NCBI GenBank assembly: GCA_016191285.1
Contig: JACPPA010000019.1
Span: 62,001-126,000 of the forward strand
Length of the DNA stretch: 64,000 nt
Direction: 5' to 3'
Source: Gammaproteobacteria bacterium
Lineage (GTDB): Bacteria; Pseudomonadota; Gammaproteobacteria; Ga0077536
A model generated the notes under the pieces. That model was not told where the DNA came from. It ran no database searches and was given only the letters and a program-made list of their open reading frames with translations. Of the stretch, positions 19,338-29,792 are shown piece after piece (the stretch's first letter is position 1; every line of letters begins with the position of its first letter). Made by a program: the position numbers and the translations under genes.

Positions 19338-19892
19338 TTAGTGTACGGTGGCAAGCGGTAAGGCGATGGGTCGTCTCGCGCCGCTCAATCGCTTATGCCA
19401 GTATTCGTTATTGATGTCAGAAATGATCACTCGTCCGGTGCGGGGACTCGGGGCATGGACAAAACGCCCATCCCCGAGATAAATACCAACGTGCGAGAAT
19501 GGCGGGCCCTCGGTATCGAAAAACAAAAGATCGGCCGCTTCAATCGCCCTTAGGGATACCTCGGGCAGGGTGTGGGCCATTACCCTTGCGTTGCGCGGTA
19601 GCGGGATCTGGAATTGTGCGAACACGTGATAGACCAAGCCGCTGCAATCGAATCCGTAGCTTGGCGAGTCGCCACCCGAGCGATACGGTTTGCCCTGCAT
19701 GCTAGTGGCATAGGCGACGAGTCCTAGGACGTCGAACGATGAAGCTGGGACTGACTCGACCGGTTTCGAGGTCAATTCAGCGGAGGGAATAATGGCGCTC
19801 GGTGCGGTCGAAAATATTGAACAACCGGTCTGCAAAGTCGCTGTCAGCACGATAATCAATGCTTTCCAATAATTAGCGCCGACAATGTTGGA
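19338..19892 (-). CDS. NlpC/P60-family cell-wall peptidase lipoprotein
   Basis: An exported cysteine peptidase expected to cut peptidoglycan stem peptides. Catalytic Cys is in DCSGLVYHVF and catalytic His in HVGIYLGDGRFVHAPSPRTG. A lipoprotein signal (KALIIVLTATLQTGC) is clear. I favour TTG 19892, which starts the signal peptide cleanly (about 184 residues); an upstream ATG at 20087 gives 249 residues with a non-conserved, implausible N-terminus. No clear ribosome site decides it. Relatives include Spr/MepS and NlpC. Confidence 0.85.
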   Translation of the reverse strand, partial: SNIVGANYWKALIIVLTATLQTGCSIFSTAPSAIIPSAELTSKPVESVPASSFDVLGLVAYATSMQGKPYRSGGDSPSYGFDCSGLVYHVFAQFQIPLPRNARVMAHTLPEVSLRAIEAADLLFFDTEGPPFSHVGIYLGDGRFVHAPSPRTGRVIISDINNEYWHKRLSGARRPIALPLATVH

Positions 19893-20134
19893 CAATCGAC
19901 GAGCGGGTTCGGTAGGACAGGACTGGCAACTGATGGTCGCCAGCGCAGGCATTAACGAATGTCGGACCGAGGGCTTATTCAAGCGAAATTTCCGTAGGTT
20001 TTGCACAGCGCGTTGACGAAATGTCGTGTAATTAGGCCGAGTTGCTACCTGTTTCCTTCCAATGCGCGAACTATACCGTCTAACCATATGATTATTAATA
20101 TTTTAGATAATTTGATTAAAAAGTATGCATTTCA

Positions 20135-20581
20135 ATGTCCAGCCGCCTGATGGAGGCTAACCGACCATATACAGGCACTAAGTCCACAGACTTATCCCCA
20201 GATCCTGTGAGTAACTTTTCGAATCGCCGTTGCCACCTGCGGGTGCTCGGCATAACCGGTTGGATGTGCGCCTTTGCACCCGCGACTCTGGCCGACGGCC
20301 ACGCTGCAATCCAAGAGCCACGGAATTTCCTCCGCTTCGAGACGGTACCGGACGGCAAATGCCAAATCCTGAGTGAAGGCGGCCAATTAGTGGTTCTGCG
20401 GAACACCCATGGTTCAAAAAAAATTCGCTACCGACTGACGCGCTACTTCGCCGATAAACAGCAGGGGTTAAGCACCGGGACAGTCGCGTCCGGCGGCGAA
20501 GGCCAAAAGCTTGGTTGCAACAAGGTCGACGGCCGCCAGCAACGATGGCAGATCGAAACTGCCCAATTTTCCAAGGAGTGA
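20135..20581 (+). CDS. Hypothetical exported protein
   Basis: Up to 148 residues. A hydrophobic stretch (VLGITGWMCAFAPATLA) looks like a signal peptide, so the true start is probably inside, perhaps GTG 20243. The mature part (FETVPDGKCQILSEGGQLVV, IRYRLTRYFADKQQG, LGCNKVDGRQQRWQI) is compact and beta-rich with two cysteines. I do not recognise a named family. Its stop codon is 8 bases before the next gene, which is also exported, suggesting an operon. Confidence 0.55.
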   Translation: MSSRLMEANRPYTGTKSTDLSPDPVSNFSNRRCHLRVLGITGWMCAFAPATLADGHAAIQEPRNFLRFETVPDGKCQILSEGGQLVVLRNTHGSKKIRYRLTRYFADKQQGLSTGTVASGGEGQKLGCNKVDGRQQRWQIETAQFSKE

Positions 20582-20589
20582 ATTCCAGA

Positions 20590-20973
20590 ATGAAGCTATT
20601 GCTTAGAGTCGGTACCGCCGCCGTGCTGCTTGGCGTCGCGTTGACGGTTAATGCCGAGGAATCCGCGACCCCTACCTACCGCTCGCCCGCCGACATGACG
20701 GTCGAAGAGCGGACCGCCATCATGGGGCTAGTCGGAGAGTACAACAGCTGTGTCTACAAAGAAGGCATGGCGCGCGTTAAAGACTTCCACGACATCCGGC
20801 AAGCCGCGGATGCCGCGATGGGAGCTTGCGATAAAGCCATCAACGCTTTGCACGAAAAAATAGAATCATTCCACTTCGAACCGGCGTTCGGCGACCATTT
20901 CACGCATCACGCGCAGGCGCGTGCGGCGCGCACCCTGTTGCCCGAGCTTGCGATTAAGAAAAGCGAAAACTAG
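20590..20973 (+). CDS. Hypothetical small periplasmic protein
   Basis: A 127-residue protein with a good Sec signal peptide ([21 protein letters not shown], cleavage near residue 22) and an AAGGAG ribosome site about 10 bases before the ATG. The mature part is helical and has two cysteines ([16 protein letters not shown]) that could form a disulfide. No family recognised. It follows another exported protein closely and overlaps the end of convergent rppH by 4 bases. Confidence 0.7.
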   Translation: MKLLLRVGTAAVLLGVALTVNAEESATPTYRSPADMTVEERTAIMGLVGEYNSCVYKEGMARVKDFHDIRQAADAAMGACDKAINALHEKIESFHFEPAFGDHFTHHAQARAARTLLPELAIKKSEN

Positions 20974-21491
20974 TCCTCCGACAAGGGTTGAGGACGCGGG
21001 CCGAGACTGATGAGCCCATAGCGATCGATAAGCGGCGCTAGTTCGCCAAGCGCTTGCTGATAGACCCCACGCTTAAAGGCCACGACCGAACTCAACGAGT
21101 CCCAATAGTCGATCCACCGCCACTGATCAAATTCAGGCTCTGGATTGGATTTCAAATCAACCATTGTCTCATCGGTCATCAAGCGCAATACGTACCACCG
21201 CTGCTTTTGACCGATGCACAGGGGCTTCTGGTCATAACGAATGAAGCGTCGCGGCAGACGGTAACGCAGCCAATGTCGTGTACATCCAATAATTTCGACG
21301 TGGTGCGGCTCAAGGCCGACCTCTTCACGCAATTCGCGGAACATGGCGGCTTCCACGCTTTCTTCAGGATTGACGCCGCCTTGCGGAAACTGCCAAGCAG
21401 ACATGCCGATGCGCCGGCCCCAAAACGCCTGACCCCGGTCATTAAGGATAATGATCCCAACGTTGGCTCGAAAGCCCTGTGTATCAATCAT
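20970..21491 (-). CDS. rppH: RNA pyrophosphohydrolase RppH (NudH)
   Basis: A 173-residue Nudix hydrolase that removes pyrophosphate from mRNA 5' ends and so starts mRNA decay. The Nudix box runs [20 protein letters not shown] with VGL following, and the flanking [20 protein letters not shown] and SAWQFPQGG are typical of RppH. Length matches E. coli RppH (176). Confidence 0.95.
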   Translation of the reverse strand: MIDTQGFRANVGIIILNDRGQAFWGRRIGMSAWQFPQGGVNPEESVEAAMFRELREEVGLEPHHVEIIGCTRHWLRYRLPRRFIRYDQKPLCIGQKQRWYVLRLMTDETMVDLKSNPEPEFDQWRWIDYWDSLSSVVAFKRGVYQQALGELAPLIDRYGLISLGPRPQPLSED

Positions 21492-21637
21492 CGCGTTGCG
21501 GATTTACTCGCGGATTCGTTCACCCTGCCGGTCAATCGGCACAGATTTGCAGTCGGGTCGCGGGACGCTTGGTGACCCCGCGGGCGTTTGAATTGTCGCG
21601 TAAGCGTGTCCCGCATGGCAACGCGCGCGTAGCGTTG

Positions 21638-22618
21638 TTAGCCGACCAACTTTTGAATTGCCGCACGCTCTTCTTTTAGTTCGTTCTCGGTCGCCGTCAT
21701 GCGTTTACGGCTAAATTCGTCCACCGGTAATCCTTGAACGATTTCGTATTTACCGCCCTTACACCGGACCGGAAAGGAATACATCAGGCCCTTTTCGATG
21801 TCATAGCTACCGTCGCTCGGAATGCCCATGCTCGTCCAGTCATCGGCTGGCGTCCCGAGCACCCAATCGCGCATGTGTTCGAGTGCGGCATTGGCGGCTG
21901 ACGCAGCACTGGACGCCCCACGCGCTTCGATGATTTCCGCGCCGCGCTTTGCAACGCGCGAGATGTAGTCGTTCTCGTACCAGGCACGATCGACGGTTTG
22001 CAACGCTGCCTTGCCATTAACAACAGCCTGGCTAAGGTCCGGATATTGCGTTGTCGAGTGATTGCCCCATATGGTCACTTTCTTAATCGCCGCCACCGCG
22101 CTGCCGGTTTTGGCCGCGAGTTGTGCCACGGCGCGGTTGTGATCGAGCCGGGTCATCGCCGTGAATTGGTGTGGATTGATATCGGGGGCGGAAACCATGC
22201 AAGTCCACGCGTTGGTGTTGGCGGGATTACCCACGACTAAAACTTTAATATCACGACTGGCGTGCGCATTGATGGCTTTGCCTTGGATTTTGAAAATTCC
22301 ACCATTCGCGGCAAGCAGATCGCTCCGCTCCATCCCGGGACCACGCGGCTTCGCGCCCACCAACAAGGCGTAGTTGGCGCCCTTAAACGCGACAATCGGG
22401 TCATCTGTAATTTCAATTTTATTCACTAAAGAAAACGCGCAATCATCGAGCTCCATGACCACACCCTGCAATGCCTTCAATGCCGGCGTTACTTCGAGCA
22501 ATTGCAGAATCACCGGCTGATCGGGACCTAACATCTGGCCTGACGCTATGCGAAACAATAGCGAATAGGAGATCTGGCCGGCGGCGCCGGTGACAGTGAC
22601 ACGGACTGGCGTTTTCAT
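21638..22618 (-). CDS. mdh: Malate dehydrogenase
   Basis: A 326-residue NAD-dependent enzyme that interconverts malate and oxaloacetate in the TCA cycle. It starts at [20 protein letters not shown] with the GAAGQI nucleotide motif; the 59 codons open upstream are in the gltA overlap and not conserved. VGNPANTN and the catalytic block [13 protein letters not shown] with its His are intact. It is the two-domain cytosolic-type MDH found in many beta- and gammaproteobacteria rather than the E. coli 312-residue type. It is 41 bases downstream of gltA, probably co-transcribed. Confidence 0.94.
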   Translation of the reverse strand: MKTPVRVTVTGAAGQISYSLLFRIASGQMLGPDQPVILQLLEVTPALKALQGVVMELDDCAFSLVNKIEITDDPIVAFKGANYALLVGAKPRGPGMERSDLLAANGGIFKIQGKAINAHASRDIKVLVVGNPANTNAWTCMVSAPDINPHQFTAMTRLDHNRAVAQLAAKTGSAVAAIKKVTIWGNHSTTQYPDLSQAVVNGKAALQTVDRAWYENDYISRVAKRGAEIIEARGASSAASAANAALEHMRDWVLGTPADDWTSMGIPSDGSYDIEKGLMYSFPVRCKGGKYEIVQGLPVDEFSRKRMTATENELKEERAAIQKLVG

Positions 22619-22658
22619 TGGTTTCTCTTCTCTCTGACGTAAGGCAATTAAGAATTTA

Positions 22659-23951
22659 TTAACGTGAGTTGATGGCGACGTAATCGCGCTGTTTGGCGCC
22701 GATATACAGCTGGCGTGGGCGGCCGATTCTAAAATCGTCGTCCGACAGCATTTCCATCCATTGTGCAATCCAACCGGCGGAACGCGCCAGCGCAAACATT
22801 GGCGTGAACATATTAGTCGGAATATTCAGCGCCTGATAAATCAATCCCGAATAGAAATCGACATTGGGGTAGAGTTTGCGTGAAATAAAATAATCATCTT
22901 CAAGCGCGATCCGCTCCAGCTCCATCGCGATTTCGAACATGGGCTGATTCAGGTGCATTTCGTCCAGCAAATCGTGGCACGCCTTGCGAATTATCTTGGC
23001 GCGCGGGTCATAATTCTTGTACACCCGATGGCCAAAACCCATCAGCCGCACGTTGTCATTCTTGTCTTTTGCGCGGTCGACGAATTTCCGGATGTTTCGC
23101 GGCTTTTCAATTTCCTGCAGCATCTGAATTACTGCTTCGTTCGCGCCACCGTGGGCTTTACCCCATAGCGTGGCAACGCCAGCGGAGATGCACGCATACG
23201 GGTTTGATTCGGCGCTACCCGCCAGGCGCACGGTCGATGTACTGGCGTTTTGTTCGTGATCGGCGTGGAGAATAAATAACAATTCGAGCGCACGCACCGC
23301 CACTGGATTCGCGACAAACGGCTCGGTGGGCCACGAGAACATCATGTACATGAAATTCTCGACAAAGCCGCGAGAATTATCCGGATACACAAATGGCAAC
23401 CCGCTGCCATAGCGATAGATCTTGGACACCAGATTGGGCATCTTCGCGATCACGCGCTGCGCGGTCAGACGGCGGTCGTTCGGGTTATAAATATCGGTGG
23501 TGTCGTGGTAGTAGGACGCCACGGCGGCGACCACCCCGGCGAGCACCGACATCGGGTGCGCATCATAGCGATAACCTTGATAGAACCGCGACAGATGCTC
23601 GTGAGTCATGCCGTGCATCTTGATTACATGCACCCAATCGTCAAATTGTTTTTGATTGGGGAGATCACCATTAATCAACAGATAAGCAACTTCCAGAAAG
23701 GTCGACTTTTCGGCGAGTTGTTCGATGGGATATCCGCGATGCATCAGTACCCCTTCTTCGCCGTCCAGATACGTGATGGCACTACGACAGGCCGCCGTCG
23801 AGGCGTAGCCAATGTCGAGGGTGAACATCCCGAGTTCTTTGTATACATTCTTCAGATCAATGACTGGTGCGCCGTAGTTACCCTCGTGAACTGGGCATTC
23901 CACGGATTTGCCCGTGGCATTATCGGTAATGGTGACACTGCGCGTCGTCAT
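22659..23951 (-). CDS. gltA: Citrate synthase
   Basis: A 430-residue type II (hexameric) citrate synthase that condenses acetyl-CoA and oxaloacetate. The catalytic His and Asp regions are visible in [36 protein letters not shown] and [17 protein letters not shown], and the C-terminal block ends with [19 protein letters not shown]. Divergent from sucA across a 347-base gap; mdh follows. Confidence 0.96.
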   Translation of the reverse strand: MTTRSVTITDNATGKSVECPVHEGNYGAPVIDLKNVYKELGMFTLDIGYASTAACRSAITYLDGEEGVLMHRGYPIEQLAEKSTFLEVAYLLINGDLPNQKQFDDWVHVIKMHGMTHEHLSRFYQGYRYDAHPMSVLAGVVAAVASYYHDTTDIYNPNDRRLTAQRVIAKMPNLVSKIYRYGSGLPFVYPDNSRGFVENFMYMMFSWPTEPFVANPVAVRALELLFILHADHEQNASTSTVRLAGSAESNPYACISAGVATLWGKAHGGANEAVIQMLQEIEKPRNIRKFVDRAKDKNDNVRLMGFGHRVYKNYDPRAKIIRKACHDLLDEMHLNQPMFEIAMELERIALEDDYFISRKLYPNVDFYSGLIYQALNIPTNMFTPMFALARSAGWIAQWMEMLSDDDFRIGRPRQLYIGAKQRDYVAINSR

Positions 23952-24298
23952 AATGAGCTATTCCCCCTACTCTCGAATATTAAAATCGGACCTGGCCGGT
24001 CACAGCAGGCTTCTGCATCACACAAGCGAGACAGGATAACGTCGAGTCTCCACCGTCATCAAGCGATTGCCCGGCTCCGCGCATCGTGCCGTTTCGGTGC
24101 ATACGGTCAATGACGCGAAGCGCGGTCACGCCGATTAAGTGATGCGTCTGCAAGCTAACCCGGATACTCTTCGGCTACGTAATGACATTGCGGCCTTGTT
24201 GATCAAAGATCCCCGGCCGTCTGCCGAAATAGCTTCGACCCCTATAGCGGCCCTTAGAATTCCTTCTGTAAATCGCGGACCCGATTGTGAGGACCACA
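23952..24298. other. Divergent gltA-sucA intergenic region
   Basis: About 350 bases that must hold the promoters for gltA (minus) and sucA (plus). I could not pick a convincing -35/-10 pair. The only clear element is the GAGG at 24289-24292, which serves as the sucA ribosome site and favours the ATG at 24299. Confidence 0.4.
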
Positions 24299-27127
24299 AT
24301 GCAGCCCCCTTCTTGTCTATCTGGCGGTAACGCCGCTTACCTCGATTCCTTGTACGAAGCGTACCTCGCCGACCCAACAACCGTGACCGAGGATTGGCGG
24401 CGCTACTTCGATACGTTCAAGGTGGACGGTGGATCAAATCGCGAGGTTCCGCATAGCCCCGTCCGCACCCGTATGCTCGCTTACGCGCAACATGCCTCGA
24501 GCGCTGCGACATCGGCTCCGGACGACGGGAAACAAGTCGCGGTCTTGCAGTTGATAAATAGTTATCGCTTCATGGGGCATCGCCAGGCACGACTCGATCC
24601 GCTCAATCCGGTCGAACGCCCACAGGTGCCCGAGCTCAATCCAGGCTTTCACGGACTTACGCCCCAAGACCTCGACCGCACTTTTAATATGGGGTCGTTA
24701 CAAGGAACGGAGTCGCAACACGCGACGCTAAAACAGATCCTCGATATCATTTCGACTACGTACTGCGGCACCATTGGCGCCGAGTACATGCATATCGTTG
24801 AGACCGTTCAAAAGCGTTGGATTCAACACCGATTGGAACCCCATCTCGGGCGCCCCAATTTTGGACCCGAGAAAAAGCGCTGGTTACTCGATCGCTTAGT
24901 AGCGGCCGGCGCGCTCGAAGAATATCTCCACACCAAGTACGTCGGGCAAAAGCGATTTTCGCTGGAAGGTGGCGAGAGCACCATTCCGCTTCTCGACCAG
25001 GTGCTTGAGGATGCTGGGCGCCACGGCGTAAAAGAAGTCGTGGTTGGCATGGCGCATCGCGGCCGTCTGAACGTGTTGGTGAATATTGTCGGTAAACATC
25101 CGACCAAATTGTTTGACGAATTTGAAGGTCGTAATCGCGATGCACGGTTGGGCGATGTCAAATACCACCTTGGCTATTCTTCCGACATCGAAACCTCGCA
25201 TGGTCCGGTACACGTGACTCTGTCGTTCAATCCATCGCATCTGGAAATTATCGATCCCGTCGTCGAAGGATCGGTGCGGGCGCGCCAGGATCGGCGCGGC
25301 GATGTACTGCGCAACCAAGTGCTTCCGATTTTAATCCACGGTGATGCGGCATTTGCCGGTCAAGGCGTGGTCATGGAGACTTTCAATCTGTCGCAGACTC
25401 GCGGTTACACCACGGGCGGCACCGTGCATCTGATCATCAACAATCAAATTGGCTTTACGACCAGCGATCCGCTTGACTCGCGTTCGACGCTCTACTGCAC
25501 TGATGTGGCGAAAATGGTGCAAGCACCTATCTTCCATGTGAATGCGGACGATCCCGAAGCCGTTGCCCTGATCGCCCAACTCGCCCTCGATTTCCGCATG
25601 GAATTCGCCAAAGACGTGGTGATCGATCTCGTGTGCTATCGCAAGCACGGGCACAGCGAAGCAGATGAACCGGCCGCTACTCAACCCATCATGTACCAGC
25701 AAGTACGGCAACATCCGGGCGTACGTAAATCGTACGCCGAGAAATTGGTGGCGGAAGGCGTGCTCACGACCGGTGAGCTCGAGCGCATGACCGCCGACTA
25801 CATCGCGGCGCTGGAAAATAACGTCGTGGTGTCGCGACCCTACGCGAATGTACACGACACGCGCTTCCTAATTAACTATGAACCGTATCGCAATACGCAT
25901 TGGCGGGATGCGGTGACAACCAGCTTGCCCCATGCAAAGGTTGAAGAACTATCCACTCGGCTCACCTCATTCCCCGCGCATTTCGATTTACATCGCGCGG
26001 TTAAAAAAGTCGTTCAAGACCGGCAAAAGATGGCGCGTGGCGAACATCCGCTCGATTGGGGTTATGCCGAATCATTAGCCTACGCCGCACTGGTGGCCGA
26101 GGGCCATGCCGTGCGAATTTCCGGTCAGGACAGCGGCCGCGGCACTTTTTTCCATCGCCACGCAGTCCTGCACGACCAAAAGACCGGCGACACCTTCCTG
26201 CCCTTGCAGAACATCACGCCTGACCAAGCCAGTTTTCTGGTCGTCAATTCAACGTTGTCTGAAGAAGCCGTGCTTGGTTTTGAATACGGCTATGCCAGCG
26301 CCGAACCGCGATCGTTAGTGATTTGGGAAGCGCAATTCGGAGATTTCGCGAACGGTGCGCAAGTCGTCATCGATCAATTCATCGCGAGCTGCGAAGAAAA
26401 GTGGGGGCGCTACTGCGGTCTTACCATGTTGCTTCCTCATGGCTATGACGGCCAGGGTCCGGAACACTCCTCGGCGCGCCTCGAACGCTATCTCCAATTG
26501 TGCGCTGAGGACAACATGCAAGTGGTCTACCCAACTACGCCTGCGCAGATGTTTCATCTAATTCGGCGTCAAATGCTGCGCCTTTATCGCAAGCCGCTAA
26601 TCGTCATGAGCCCAAAAGCATTGCTTCGTCATAAGCTTTCGGTCTCGACGCTCGACGAGATCGAGCACGGCGCTTTCCAACCGGTCATCGATGAAATCGA
26701 TCCATTAAACCGCAAACAGGTCCAACGCTTGTTGATCTGTAGCGGGAAAGTCTACTTCGATCTGCTCGAGGCGCGGCGACAAAACGGGATTACAGACGTC
26801 GCAATCCTGCGACTCGAACAGCTCTACCCGTTTCCGCGCGACGAAATCATGCAGATCGCGAAAACCTTTCCCAACGCCCAAGAATTTGTGTGGGTCCAGG
26901 AAGAACCCCGCAACCAGGGCGCGTGGTCGGTCATGCTGTCGAAGCGGCATCTCGGCGGATGTTTCCCCGCCAGTTTGCCGCTACGCTGCGTCGCGCGCCC
27001 TTATTCGGCGTCTCCGGCAGTGGGTTATTACGCAGTGCATGTCAAACAACAGCAGGAACTCATCGACGAGGCTTTGCGCCGGTTGCAAGTCGTTTCCAAA
27101 CAAGATCCCCAAAAGAAATCAGCGTAA
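24299..27127 (+). CDS. sucA: 2-oxoglutarate dehydrogenase E1 component
   Basis: A 942-residue thiamine diphosphate enzyme that decarboxylates 2-oxoglutarate and passes the succinyl group to SucB. The N-terminus has the usual LSGGNAAYLDSLYEAYL. The core has VVGMAHRGRLNVLVNI, GDAAFAGQGVVMETFNLSQ, NNQIGFTTSDP and RKHGHSEADEPAATQP, all typical of OGDH E1. The ATG at 24299 is favoured over GTG 24287 because a GAGG lies just before it. It is intact in full length, and sucB follows 34 bases later. Confidence 0.96.
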   Translation: MQPPSCLSGGNAAYLDSLYEAYLADPTTVTEDWRRYFDTFKVDGGSNREVPHSPVRTRMLAYAQHASSAATSAPDDGKQVAVLQLINSYRFMGHRQARLDPLNPVERPQVPELNPGFHGLTPQDLDRTFNMGSLQGTESQHATLKQILDIISTTYCGTIGAEYMHIVETVQKRWIQHRLEPHLGRPNFGPEKKRWLLDRLVAAGALEEYLHTKYVGQKRFSLEGGESTIPLLDQVLEDAGRHGVKEVVVGMAHRGRLNVLVNIVGKHPTKLFDEFEGRNRDARLGDVKYHLGYSSDIETSHGPVHVTLSFNPSHLEIIDPVVEGSVRARQDRRGDVLRNQVLPILIHGDAAFAGQGVVMETFNLSQTRGYTTGGTVHLIINNQIGFTTSDPLDSRSTLYCTDVAKMVQAPIFHVNADDPEAVALIAQLALDFRMEFAKDVVIDLVCYRKHGHSEADEPAATQPIMYQQVRQHPGVRKSYAEKLVAEGVLTTGELERMTADYIAALENNVVVSRPYANVHDTRFLINYEPYRNTHWRDAVTTSLPHAKVEELSTRLTSFPAHFDLHRAVKKVVQDRQKMARGEHPLDWGYAESLAYAALVAEGHAVRISGQDSGRGTFFHRHAVLHDQKTGDTFLPLQNITPDQASFLVVNSTLSEEAVLGFEYGYASAEPRSLVIWEAQFGDFANGAQVVIDQFIASCEEKWGRYCGLTMLLPHGYDGQGPEHSSARLERYLQLCAEDNMQVVYPTTPAQMFHLIRRQMLRLYRKPLIVMSPKALLRHKLSVSTLDEIEHGAFQPVIDEIDPLNRKQVQRLLICSGKVYFDLLEARRQNGITDVAILRLEQLYPFPRDEIMQIAKTFPNAQEFVWVQEEPRNQGAWSVMLSKRHLGGCFPASLPLRCVARPYSASPAVGYYAVHVKQQQELIDEALRRLQVVSKQDPQKKSA

Positions 27128-27161
27128 ACGTGGCGCTTAAGCGCGCGAGAGAGGTTCGCCA

Positions 27162-28337
27162 GTGTTAGTTGAAGTAAGAGTTCCCGCGCTCGCCGAATCG
27201 GTTCCGGATGCCACGTTACTCACGTGGCGTAAACAAGCGGGGGAGCGTGTGGAGCGCGGCGAGAATTTAATCGATTTAGAAACCGACAAAGTCACCTTGG
27301 AAATTGCCGCGCCCGATTCTTGGGTGCTCGTCGAGATCAAAAAGCAAACTGGCGACGTGGCTTTGAGCCAGGATGTGCTCGCGGTGATCGACACCAGCGC
27401 TACCGCGACCACAACTAGTTCAAGTGCGCCAACGGCAGCCATGACCGAAACCGTTAGCAAGCTCGGCCCAGCGGTGCGCAAGCTAGTCGAAGAACACAGC
27501 CTCGATGCGGCAAAAATCCCGACCACGGGCCGCGATGGCCGAGTGACCAAAGGCGATGTCCTCGCTTACATCGAGCAGGGCGCCGCGGCGCCAAAATCCG
27601 CCGCGGCGGCGGCGGCGAAAGCGAGCGCAAGCGGGCCACGCGCCGAGGAGCGCGTGCCGATGACGCGGCTGCGTAAACGGACCGCGGAGCGACTTCTGCA
27701 AGCCCAACAGCAATGCGCCATCTTGACCACGTTTAACGAGGTCAATATGCAACCGGTGATGGATTTACGCACGCGCTGTAAGGATGACTTCGAAAAACGC
27801 CACGGCGTGAAGCTCGGCTTCATGTCGTTTTTCGTGAAAGCGGCGGTCGAAGCCTTGAAAAAATTCCCGGTCGTCAACGCCTCGGTCGATGGCGATGATG
27901 TGATCTACCACGGCTTCTTCGACATTGGCGTCGCGGTTAGTTCCGAGCGCGGGTTGGTGGTGCCGGTTTTGCGCAACGCCGAACAGCTTTCGTTTGCGGA
28001 TATCGAGCGGCAGATCCGCGAGTTCGGCGAGCGCGCCCGCGATGGGAAATTAACCATCGAGGAACTCACCGGCGGGACGTTTACCATAAGCAACGGTGGA
28101 ATTTTCGGTTCGCTCGTTTCCACGCCAATCATAAATCCGCCGCAAAGCGCGATTCTTGGGATGCATAAGATTCAGGAACGCCCAGTCGCCGAGAAAGGCC
28201 AGATCGCGATCCGTCCGATGATGTACTTGGCCATGTCCTACGATCATCGCATTATCGACGGCCGCGAAGCCGTGCAGTGTTTGGATACGCTGCGCCAGGG
28301 CCTCGAGGATCCGAGTCGCTTGCTGCTTCAGCTCTGA
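27162..28337 (+). CDS. sucB: Dihydrolipoyl succinyltransferase (2-oxoglutarate dehydrogenase E2)
   Basis: A 391-residue E2 core with GTG start. Domains in order: one lipoyl domain (residues 1-75, lipoylated Lys in LETDKVTLE), peripheral subunit-binding domain ([20 protein letters not shown]), an Ala-rich linker, and the CoA acyltransferase domain ending in [16 protein letters not shown] with the catalytic H-x3-D. Intact. The next gene should be lpd, the E3 of the complex, but that copy is broken, so E3 must come from elsewhere in the genome. Confidence 0.96.
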   Translation: MLVEVRVPALAESVPDATLLTWRKQAGERVERGENLIDLETDKVTLEIAAPDSWVLVEIKKQTGDVALSQDVLAVIDTSATATTTSSSAPTAAMTETVSKLGPAVRKLVEEHSLDAAKIPTTGRDGRVTKGDVLAYIEQGAAAPKSAAAAAAKASASGPRAEERVPMTRLRKRTAERLLQAQQQCAILTTFNEVNMQPVMDLRTRCKDDFEKRHGVKLGFMSFFVKAAVEALKKFPVVNASVDGDDVIYHGFFDIGVAVSSERGLVVPVLRNAEQLSFADIERQIREFGERARDGKLTIEELTGGTFTISNGGIFGSLVSTPIINPPQSAILGMHKIQERPVAEKGQIAIRPMMYLAMSYDHRIIDGREAVQCLDTLRQGLEDPSRLLLQL

Positions 28338-28345
28338 GATCCGAC

Positions 28346-29100
<755 letters not shown>

Positions 29101-29106
29101 CCATGG

Positions 29107-29138
29107 TAACTGCTACACAGTTGTAACTGCTACACAGT
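29107..29138 (+). repeat. Short tandem repeat at the end of the lpd remnant
   Basis: TAACTGCTACACAGT occurs at 29107-29121 and again at 29124-29138 (17-base period). It sits exactly where lpd homology ends, so it may mark a slippage or deletion junction. Confidence 0.8.
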
Positions 29139-29250
29139 CACTGCGCCAATTGTTGACGCGAAGATATAAGGTCGCGACTACTAAGGTGAGCTTGCATTTT
29201 TGTGCGGCGCAACGTTAGATTATCCGGACATCCCAATAAAGCCCAGACGC

Positions 29251-29736
29251 ATGACCGAGCAAGCCAAGCGAGTAATCAAGAAATATCCGAACCGCCGCCT
29301 GTACGACACTAGCGAAAGCAAATACGTCACCTTGCACGACGTCCGTAAGTTAGTGTTAGATGACGTCCGATTCTGTGTGATCGACAAAAAGTCCGGCGAA
29401 GACATCACGCGCAATATCTTGCTGCAAATCATCGTGGAACAAGAAGAAGTTAGCGAGCCGATTTTGTCGACCGACGTGTTGCAGCAGATGATCGGGTTCT
29501 ACGGCAACTCGGTCAACGCGCTAGCCGGTGATTTCCTACGGAACAGTGTCAATCTGTTTTATCAACAGCAAAAACGTCTGCAATCGCAGGTCACCAGTGC
29601 GCTCAGCCTAGCGCCTTTGCCGAGCGCCTTCACCGAGGCCGCTAAACGGAATCTGGAGTTATGGCAGCGCATGCAGGAAAGTTTCTTTCGCACCGGCGGG
29701 TTATTGAATCCGGACACCGACAAGACCGAGAAGTAA
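29251..29736 (+). CDS. phaR: Polyhydroxyalkanoate synthesis repressor PhaR
   Basis: A 161-residue DNA-binding regulator that senses PHA polymer. The PHB_acc_N domain begins RVIKKYPNRRLYDTSESKYV and continues DVRKLVLDDVRFCVIDKKSG; the second domain carries TDVLQQMIGFYGN. Start at ATG 29251 fits the family; an upstream start is not conserved. In other bacteria PhaR represses phasin and its own gene until polymer titrates it. A TGC-rich palindrome overlaps the phasin promoter 2.5 kb downstream, a plausible target. Confidence 0.93.
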   Translation: MTEQAKRVIKKYPNRRLYDTSESKYVTLHDVRKLVLDDVRFCVIDKKSGEDITRNILLQIIVEQEEVSEPILSTDVLQQMIGFYGNSVNALAGDFLRNSVNLFYQQQKRLQSQVTSALSLAPLPSAFTEAAKRNLELWQRMQESFFRTGGLLNPDTDKTEK

Positions 29737-29742
29737 TCCACA

Positions 29743-29771
29743 TCGGAACGCCGCGCGCGGCAGCGTTCCGA
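29743..29771. terminator. Hairpin between convergent phaR and pckG
   Basis: A 9-bp stem (TCGGAACGC and its complement) with an 11-base loop lies between two converging stop codons. Likely a two-way terminator; no T-run. Confidence 0.45.
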
Positions 29772-29792
29772 CGCGAATGTTTCCGGCGCTCC

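Noticed and set aside
24135-24380. Minus-strand frame in the gltA-sucA gap
   Set aside because: No ribosome site, no conserved content, and it runs into the sucA 5' end.
25331-25855. 174-codon minus-strand frame inside sucA
   Set aside because: Antisense shadow of a full-length, well-conserved E1 gene.
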